A stretch of DNA of 11,127 bases from an uncultured Kangiella sp. (GTDB taxonomy: Bacteria; Pseudomonadota; Gammaproteobacteria; Enterobacterales; DSM-103792): NCBI GenBank assembly GCA_946481205.1, contig CAMLNB010000115.1, positions 1 through 11,127 on the forward strand. The letters run 5' to 3'. This document shows, piece by piece, positions 6,071-11,127 of the stretch (within the stretch, counting starts at the first letter, position 1; the number at the start of each line of letters is the position of its first letter). Under the pieces are notes generated by a model that ran no database searches, had not been told where the DNA came from, and saw nothing but the letters and a program-made list of their open reading frames with translations. Made by a program: the position numbers and the translations under genes.

Positions 6071-8575
6071 TCACTTCCGCACGGCAAGCTGAACAAGCTC
6101 TGCACTATCTGGCAGCCTCACTTGCAGGCCGCGCGGCGTTATTGTCCAACCGCTTACGGCTCGCTCAAACGCGGCGGGCTCATGGCGCGTCAGCATCTTG
6201 CCATTGAGTTGAATGTGTTTGGCTGCATGCTCACCTATCAGATGAAATTGCAGCGAACGCGAGGCCGGGCGGTAACGACCTTCGAGCGCCGACGCGGTAA
6301 TCGTGATCGTCTTGTCATCGCGCTGCTGACGGAACTGGCGACGGGCCCAGTCGCCGCGCTGATACCCGAGACTCTCGCCGTCATCCTCATACCATTCGGT
6401 CTGCGATGTGGCGGCTGGATACACCTGCACCTGCAGCGGCTGGCCAGCCATTTCGCCTGTATGTTGGATTACCGGCTGCAGAAATACGAACGCGCCCGCA
6501 CGGGCAAAGATCGGCAACGATTCCAACGTTACCGGCACCCGCATGCTGCGATTACCGACAAAACGCTCGCCGGTCCAGAAATCGAACCACTCGCCAGCAG
6601 GCAAGTACAGTTCCCGTTCTGTTGCCGATTCGGTCAGCACTGGCGCGACCAGCAGATCGGCGCCGAACAGATACTGATCATCGCGACCCCAGCTTTGTGC
6701 ATCGGCTGGATACTCCAGCATCAGCGGCCGCAGCGCCGGAATGCCCGTGCGACTCGCCTCCTCCATGACCTTGTAGATCTGCGGTAGCAACTGATAGCGC
6801 AGTTCGATTGCGCGCTTGTTGATGGCTTCATGGCGGACGCCGAACGACCAAGGCTCCTGATCGGGCGTGGCTTGTTCCGTGTGCGCACGCATGAAGGGCG
6901 AGAACACCGCGGCTTGCAACCAGCGGGTAAACAACTCGGGCGATGGATAGCCGGCGAAGCCGCCGATATCGGCACCGACAAAGGAAAAACCTGACAGCCC
7001 CATGCCCATCAAGGTCGGCAACGATTGCCGCAGTGAGGCCCAATCTGCCGTGTTGTCGCCCGGCCACACCGCGGCATAGCGCTGACCACCGGCAAAGCTG
7101 GCGCGCGTCAACACGAAGGGACGCGTATCCGGGCGCAACCGCAGCAGACCTTCGTAAGTTGAGCGCGTATGCAACATCCCGTAGACGTTATGGATTTCGC
7201 GTTGATCAGTTGGTTCGCCGTCATTCTCATGCTGCACATCCAGCGGCATGGTGTTGGCGGGCGGAATCCAGACCGCCGGTTCATTCATGTCATTCCAGAT
7301 ACCGGCAACGCCTTGATCAAGCAGCTCTTTGTGCAAGCCGCCCCACCACTCACGTGTAGCACTGCGAGTAAAGTCCGGGAACACGCTATTGCCAGGATTG
7401 TTTTTGGCATTGGCCGGCCACACCGGCCCCTCGAACACCGAGCCATCGGCATTTTTGACAAAGTGATTGCCGGCCAGCCCTTCGTCGTAGGGGCGATAGC
7501 CCGGCTCCTTCTTGGGATGCGGATCAACAATGGTGACCACGCGGAAACCCTGCTTGCGCAAATCGCCAATCATTTTGGCCGGATCCGGAAAGTACTCGCG
7601 ATTCCAGGCAAAGGGTTTGAAGCCATCCAGATAATCGATATCCAACCAGAGCGTGTCGGCCGGCACGCGTTTGCTCCGGAAGGTATCAGCTAGCAAGCGA
7701 AAACGCGCTTCAGGGTAGTAACCCCAACGTGACTGATGAAACCCAAGCGACCAGCGTGGTGGCAATGGCATGCGGCCGGTCAATGCGGTATAGCGACTGA
7801 CTACCTCTTTCGGATGTGGCCCGTTGATAAAGTAATAATCGAGTTCGCCACCATCGGCACCGAACGACAGCAGGTTGCGACTGTCACGTCCGACATCAAA
7901 ACTGCTGCGGAAACTGTTGTCGAGGAAAATGCCATGCGCCCTGCCCTGCCGGAGCACCAGATAGAAAGGCACCGAAACATAAAGGGGGTCAGTGGATGAG
8001 TCGTAGGCAAACGTATCGCTGTTCCACATTGTCGTGTGGTAGCCGCCGAGGCTCCAACCGCGCTTGTTCAAGCGCCCGGTTTTCTCGCCAAAGCCGTAAA
8101 CGTTTTCATCATCGCGCAGTCGCTTCCACACCCTGACGCTGTCACCGACTTTGGCCGTTCCGCGGAGCCGATCATCCTGATCCAGTGACTGACCATTGAG
8201 GTCGAAAAACTCCACGCCAAACGGAGCATGCCGGATCGTGACCCGCAATCGTGAGGTGGTCAGCTCGGAGGTTTCCTTGCCGCTGCTCAGGGTAGCGGCA
8301 ACCGGTTCAGGTTGTGCGTTGACCACCGCAAAAGAACGATCACTATCCAATTTGCCTTGTGGCGAATAACGCACCCGGATGATATCCGGCGCAACGGCCG
8401 TCACCCGGATCGCGCCGGTCTGGTCGCGCAGCTCAATGCCATTCGGCACGGCCTTCAGCTCCGGATTGATACCGACAGTCTGCCAACCGGCATGAGCAGT
8501 CGTTGTGAGCGTGGTCATCAACAGTAGCGCCGCACAATTCAGCAGGCTGAACACGCGAGAGAAAGACACATACAT
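6071..8575 (-). CDS. Exported GH31 alpha-glucosidase
   Basis: Releases glucose from the non-reducing ends of malto-oligosaccharides, probably in the periplasm; 834 residues. A signal peptide covers residues 1-29 (SLLNCAALLLMTTLTTTAHA then G30). An N-terminal beta-sandwich is followed by the GH31 barrel, with a TLWLDIDYLDGF strand near residue 310 and DPHPKKEPGY. The nucleophile motif is WNDMNEP (D429) and the acid/base motif is WPGDNTADW (D507). A C-terminal beta-region includes EYPADAQSW, LLVAPV and a YEDDGES segment, all usual in family 31. Length is normal for the family. The ATG at 8575 has AAGGA (complement 8584-8588) 8 nt upstream. It lies 55 bp downstream of the GH133-type gene and 61 bp upstream of the DUF6445-like gene, all on one strand. 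Alpha-glucosidase is favoured over alpha-xylosidase by context; a transglucosidase activity cannot be excluded. Confidence 0.93.
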   Translation of the reverse strand: MYVSFSRVFSLLNCAALLLMTTLTTTAHAGWQTVGINPELKAVPNGIELRDQTGAIRVTAVAPDIIRVRYSPQGKLDSDRSFAVVNAQPEPVAATLSSGKETSELTTSRLRVTIRHAPFGVEFFDLNGQSLDQDDRLRGTAKVGDSVRVWKRLRDDENVYGFGEKTGRLNKRGWSLGGYHTTMWNSDTFAYDSSTDPLYVSVPFYLVLRQGRAHGIFLDNSFRSSFDVGRDSRNLLSFGADGGELDYYFINGPHPKEVVSRYTALTGRMPLPPRWSLGFHQSRWGYYPEARFRLLADTFRSKRVPADTLWLDIDYLDGFKPFAWNREYFPDPAKMIGDLRKQGFRVVTIVDPHPKKEPGYRPYDEGLAGNHFVKNADGSVFEGPVWPANAKNNPGNSVFPDFTRSATREWWGGLHKELLDQGVAGIWNDMNEPAVWIPPANTMPLDVQHENDGEPTDQREIHNVYGMLHTRSTYEGLLRLRPDTRPFVLTRASFAGGQRYAAVWPGDNTADWASLRQSLPTLMGMGLSGFSFVGADIGGFAGYPSPELFTRWLQAAVFSPFMRAHTEQATPDQEPWSFGVRHEAINKRAIELRYQLLPQIYKVMEEASRTGIPALRPLMLEYPADAQSWGRDDQYLFGADLLVAPVLTESATERELYLPAGEWFDFWTGERFVGNRSMRVPVTLESLPIFARAGAFVFLQPVIQHTGEMAGQPLQVQVYPAATSQTEWYEDDGESLGYQRGDWARRQFRQQRDDKTITITASALEGRYRPASRSLQFHLIGEHAAKHIQLNGKMLTRHEPAAFERAVSGWTITPRGLQVRLPDSAELVQLAVRK

Positions 8576-8630
8576 GCCGCTGTTCCTTGTATCAAACGAT
8601 TGGGTTGCTCAATGGAAACTGACGGAGCAT

Positions 8631-11027
8631 TCATGGCTGGCGCTGCCCCGCCGACGAACGAATCTTGGTTTTCAAAACATCTTTTCCGCGCAGCATCGGA
8701 TAGTCATCAGCACGATAAACCGCCGGCTTGAGCAACTGCAGCTCACCCATGACCGCGCGCTGGCTGGCCATGACCGGTACGGTCGGCTGTACCACCGCAT
8801 CGACGCTGGCCACCGCCCCGTCCCATTGCACGGTCCGCACGCGGTCGTTGATAGCAAAGCGCAGCCGCTGGCGACTGCCATCATTCGCCAGCAGATCCAT
8901 GCTCAGTTCTCGTGATTGCTTGAGCACGGGCATGAATTGCCAGCGCCAACCGGTTTTCGTTTTCTGGGCATTTACGCCAAGTCGCTCGTCACGACCGATA
9001 GGCAATTTTGCGGTCACCGACTGCCATGCGGCGGGCAACGCCGGCACAAAATGCAGCACGTTGCGCAGCAGGTCTGGCCGAAATCCCAGATAGTCTTGAT
9101 AGGCATTGCGCACAAATTCCGACACGCTCCACGCCTGTGAGTAAGTGCCGGACGGCGTGACACGGCCATTGCCATCCGGCAAGGCATCGACCAACTCGCT
9201 CATGCTGCCGCGGGCATCGGCGGTAAGGATTTGCGCCGTGAGATTGCGAGTCAGCGACCAGGCCAGATCCTGATAGCCAAATTTGTTCAACGCGGTGATC
9301 GTGAAGCCGGCGTTCCAACCCCAAATCGTGCCATTGTGGTAGGCAGCGTCCTTGTGATGGTAAGCAGGATTCTCGTGCTTTGGGTGAAAATTCGGGTCGG
9401 CCGGATTGAGCGAGGCAATGCCATGCGGATACAGCAAAGATGACACCGCATTGCGCGTGATCTGTGCCTGCACGGTGTCGGTGACAAAATCCGAGAACGG
9501 AATCGAAATCAGCATCAACTGATTTGGCCGCACGCTGAAATCCGGCTTGCCGTCAGCCTGCACGCGATCCGCCATGCGCTGCCCGTCCCAGAACAAGGCG
9601 GGAAAACGCAGCCGCACGCGTTCAGCCTGCTGCCGATACCGTTTGGCATCGTCAACCTGACCGGCTCGTTCACTCAAGATGGCCGCCACATCCAGCGCGG
9701 TGTACCACAGCGCTTGAATCTCAACCGCCCGGTTGCCCCGCGGTGACCATGCCTCCTGATTCTCAATGCGTGCATCCATCCAGGTGTCGGCATCATCGTG
9801 AGTCAGCAAGCCGTTTTCATCGAGCCAATGCCGCTCCACACCACGCAAATACTCACGGATAAGCGGCAGCATCTGCTGGCCATACGCTTCGTCGCCGCTG
9901 TAGCGCATGTACTCCAACACTTCCCGAATCAGCCACGGCGTGCCATCAACCGTGTTGTAAATGATCTGCGTACCGGCCGCGACCCGGTTCGGAATGCGAC
10001 CATACTCCGGGTCGGTGAGCGCACCACGTTTCTGGTAGCGAGCGAAATTGTCGAGTACCGCTTTGGCTTCGGCAAAGCGACCATTCACCAACAGCGTTCC
10101 GGGCAGAGCAATGAAGGTGTCGCGGCCCCAATTGTCGCGAAACCACGGCAGCCCCGCCCAAATGCCTTTGCCAAACTCTTCGACTACCAACGACTGCGCA
10201 CTGAACGACGCCCAGCGCAGGGCTCGATTGAATTCCGGATCGGAGCTCAGCAATTCACTGCTGGCCAGTTGCTGCGCGAGCAAACGCTGGATACCGTCAT
10301 GATCCGGCAGCTGCTGGACCATCGCGAGTGCAGCGCTGGCGTCCGTTGCAAACGCCAAGCGAACGTTCAGCTCACGCTGACCGGCAGTGCGCACGATACG
10401 CAGCAAACGATCGGAACCGCCATCATCAACGTGCGTCTGCAGCGTCGCTGACGATTCGGCGGCAATAACCAGCTGCCAGGACTCATCAGCAAAACTGAGC
10501 GGAACACGCCAGACACCAGGCGCGACGGTCTTGATTTCAGCAATCGCCAGCGCCGGCGGAAAGCGCAGCACGGCGGCAATCGCCTCGTCATCCGCCCCTT
10601 GCCAACTCATCACCAAAGCGCGCTGACCGGGCACGACAGACACGCGCTCGATCAGCGGGGCATAGCGCGTCAGCAGCTGGCTCGGCAACAGCTGAGCCGA
10701 TGCCACATGCTGACGACGATCCAATAACTGACCGTTGTGCTCGACCCGAATGCCGGTCAGCAATGGTTTGTCGCGAACCTGATAACGGCCAAGCTCCGCT
10801 TGCTGGGTAAACCCTTCGAAGAAGCCATCGACGCGATCGGTCGCGACAAAGCGCACGTTCTCCTGGGCGGCGATCGGAAGCGCCATATCGTCGGTGTTGG
10901 GCGCACGCGCCGATTCGGTCGCTGCTGCACAGGCGGTGCCCATCGCGCTGGCCAGCAACAACCCGGCAGCGCTGCAACTGCGCCAGATCGATGACCCACC
11001 CGAGGCCGGTGAAAGCAAAAGGCGCAT
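8631..11027 (-). CDS. Exported GH133-type amylo-alpha-1,6-glucosidase (glycogen-debranching C-domain family)
   Basis: Predicted to hydrolyse alpha-1,6 branch points left on limit dextrins; about 798 residues. Residues 1-34 look like a signal peptide (hydrophobic AAGLLLASAMGTACA, cut after A34). This makes it a periplasmic version of a family whose best-known members are cytoplasmic. Residues about 40-265 form a beta-rich N-terminal domain. The (alpha/alpha)6-type catalytic domain follows: WFRDNWGRDTFIALPG, NTVDGTPWLI, DADTWMDA (D418), VEIQALWYTAL, RPNQ, YHNGTIWGWN and QAWSVSEF (E637). D418 and E637 are the likely acid/base pair by analogy with glycogen-debranching enzymes; this is inferred from motifs. 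A beta-tail of about 130 residues closes the protein. No good ribosome site precedes the start. The ATG at 11027 lies 2 nt past the stop of the upstream gene; a GTG at 11033 would overlap that stop by 4 nt. Either implies translational coupling. Confidence 0.88.
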   Translation of the reverse strand: MRLLLSPASGGSSIWRSCSAAGLLLASAMGTACAAATESARAPNTDDMALPIAAQENVRFVATDRVDGFFEGFTQQAELGRYQVRDKPLLTGIRVEHNGQLLDRRQHVASAQLLPSQLLTRYAPLIERVSVVPGQRALVMSWQGADDEAIAAVLRFPPALAIAEIKTVAPGVWRVPLSFADESWQLVIAAESSATLQTHVDDGGSDRLLRIVRTAGQRELNVRLAFATDASAALAMVQQLPDHDGIQRLLAQQLASSELLSSDPEFNRALRWASFSAQSLVVEEFGKGIWAGLPWFRDNWGRDTFIALPGTLLVNGRFAEAKAVLDNFARYQKRGALTDPEYGRIPNRVAAGTQIIYNTVDGTPWLIREVLEYMRYSGDEAYGQQMLPLIREYLRGVERHWLDENGLLTHDDADTWMDARIENQEAWSPRGNRAVEIQALWYTALDVAAILSERAGQVDDAKRYRQQAERVRLRFPALFWDGQRMADRVQADGKPDFSVRPNQLMLISIPFSDFVTDTVQAQITRNAVSSLLYPHGIASLNPADPNFHPKHENPAYHHKDAAYHNGTIWGWNAGFTITALNKFGYQDLAWSLTRNLTAQILTADARGSMSELVDALPDGNGRVTPSGTYSQAWSVSEFVRNAYQDYLGFRPDLLRNVLHFVPALPAAWQSVTAKLPIGRDERLGVNAQKTKTGWRWQFMPVLKQSRELSMDLLANDGSRQRLRFAINDRVRTVQWDGAVASVDAVVQPTVPVMASQRAVMGELQLLKPAVYRADDYPMLRGKDVLKTKIRSSAGQRQP

Positions 11028-11029
11028 GC

Positions 11030-11127
11030 TCACGCCGTCTGGGCAACGGCAGGATGCGGGAACTCCGGTGCAGCGCAGTGCTTGGCGATGAAATCGGCGT
11101 GGCTTGGCATCACCGATACGGAGTCAT
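11030..11127 (-). CDS. C-terminal 32 codons of an upstream gene, probably a flavin-dependent tryptophan-type halogenase
   Basis: An open frame enters from the right edge and stops at TGA (complement 11030-11032). The visible residues include VMPSHADFIAKHCAAPEF and end PHPAVAQTA. The pattern 'MPxHxxFIxxxCAAP' matches what I remember of the C-termini of tryptophan-7-halogenase-like proteins encoded beside TonB receptors in Xanthomonadales and Caulobacterales. None of the flavin-binding (GxGxxG) or WxWxIP motifs are in the window, so the call rests on this short tail only. The stop lies 2 nt before the ATG of the GH133-type gene and overlaps its alternative GTG, so the two are almost certainly in one operon. 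A different upstream gene cannot be excluded. Confidence 0.5.
   Translation of the reverse strand, partial: DSVSVMPSHADFIAKHCAAPEFPHPAVAQTA

Noticed and set aside
6002..6787. 261-residue plus-strand frame over the end of the GH31 gene
   Set aside because: Antisense to the conserved GH31 C-terminal region; the product shows no recognisable domain.
9798..10451. 217-residue plus-strand frame inside the GH133-type gene
   Set aside because: Antisense to the WFRDNWGRD and NTVDGTPW motifs, so the minus-strand reading is the real one.
1..11127. tRNA, rRNA, CRISPR array, insertion sequence or attachment site
   Set aside because: No cloverleaf-like sequence, no regularly spaced repeats, no transposase or integrase motifs and no long terminal inverted repeats were seen on either strand.

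Overview
The window is a gene-dense piece of a high-GC proteobacterial chromosome. It carries an alpha-glucan (starch, glycogen or maltodextrin) utilisation locus. The TonB-dependent receptor resembles the TonB-Xanth-Caul type common in Xanthomonadales, Caulobacterales, Sphingomonadales and Alteromonadales. Together with the string of exported glycoside hydrolases, this suggests an aquatic or soil polysaccharide degrader, most likely a gammaproteobacterium near Xanthomonadales. The sequence alone does not fix the genus.

Layout. (1) <1-2125, minus: a TonB-dependent outer-membrane receptor, 708 codons visible, C-terminal barrel running off the left edge. (2) 2126-2603: a long divergent regulatory gap with no convincing gene. 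It holds a 14-nt element present twice in opposite orientation (13/14 identical), one copy inside a 23-bp dyad, plus another short inverted repeat and an 8-bp direct repeat. (3) 2604-5228, plus: an exported GH13 alpha-amylase-type enzyme with a C-terminal module resembling the glucodextranase C-terminal domain. (4) 5229-5298: a short convergent gap with a possible stem-loop. (5) 5299-11127, minus: a compact, apparently co-transcribed set. In transcription order it is the last 32 codons of a probable flavin-dependent (tryptophan-type) halogenase, an exported GH133-type amylo-alpha-1,6-glucosidase, an exported GH31 alpha-glucosidase, and a DUF6445-like protein with a 2OG-Fe(II) oxygenase-like residue pattern.

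How they fit together (inference). The GH13 enzyme would cut alpha-1,4 chains at the surface or in the periplasm. The TonB receptor would import the resulting oligosaccharides. In the periplasm the GH133 enzyme would remove alpha-1,6 branches and the GH31 enzyme would release glucose. No inner-membrane sugar transporter and no regulator gene are in the window. The least explained part is the company kept by the carbohydrate genes: a putative halogenase in translational-coupling distance upstream and a predicted non-haem iron oxygenase downstream. Halogenases of this type are known to sit beside TonB receptors, with unknown native substrates.
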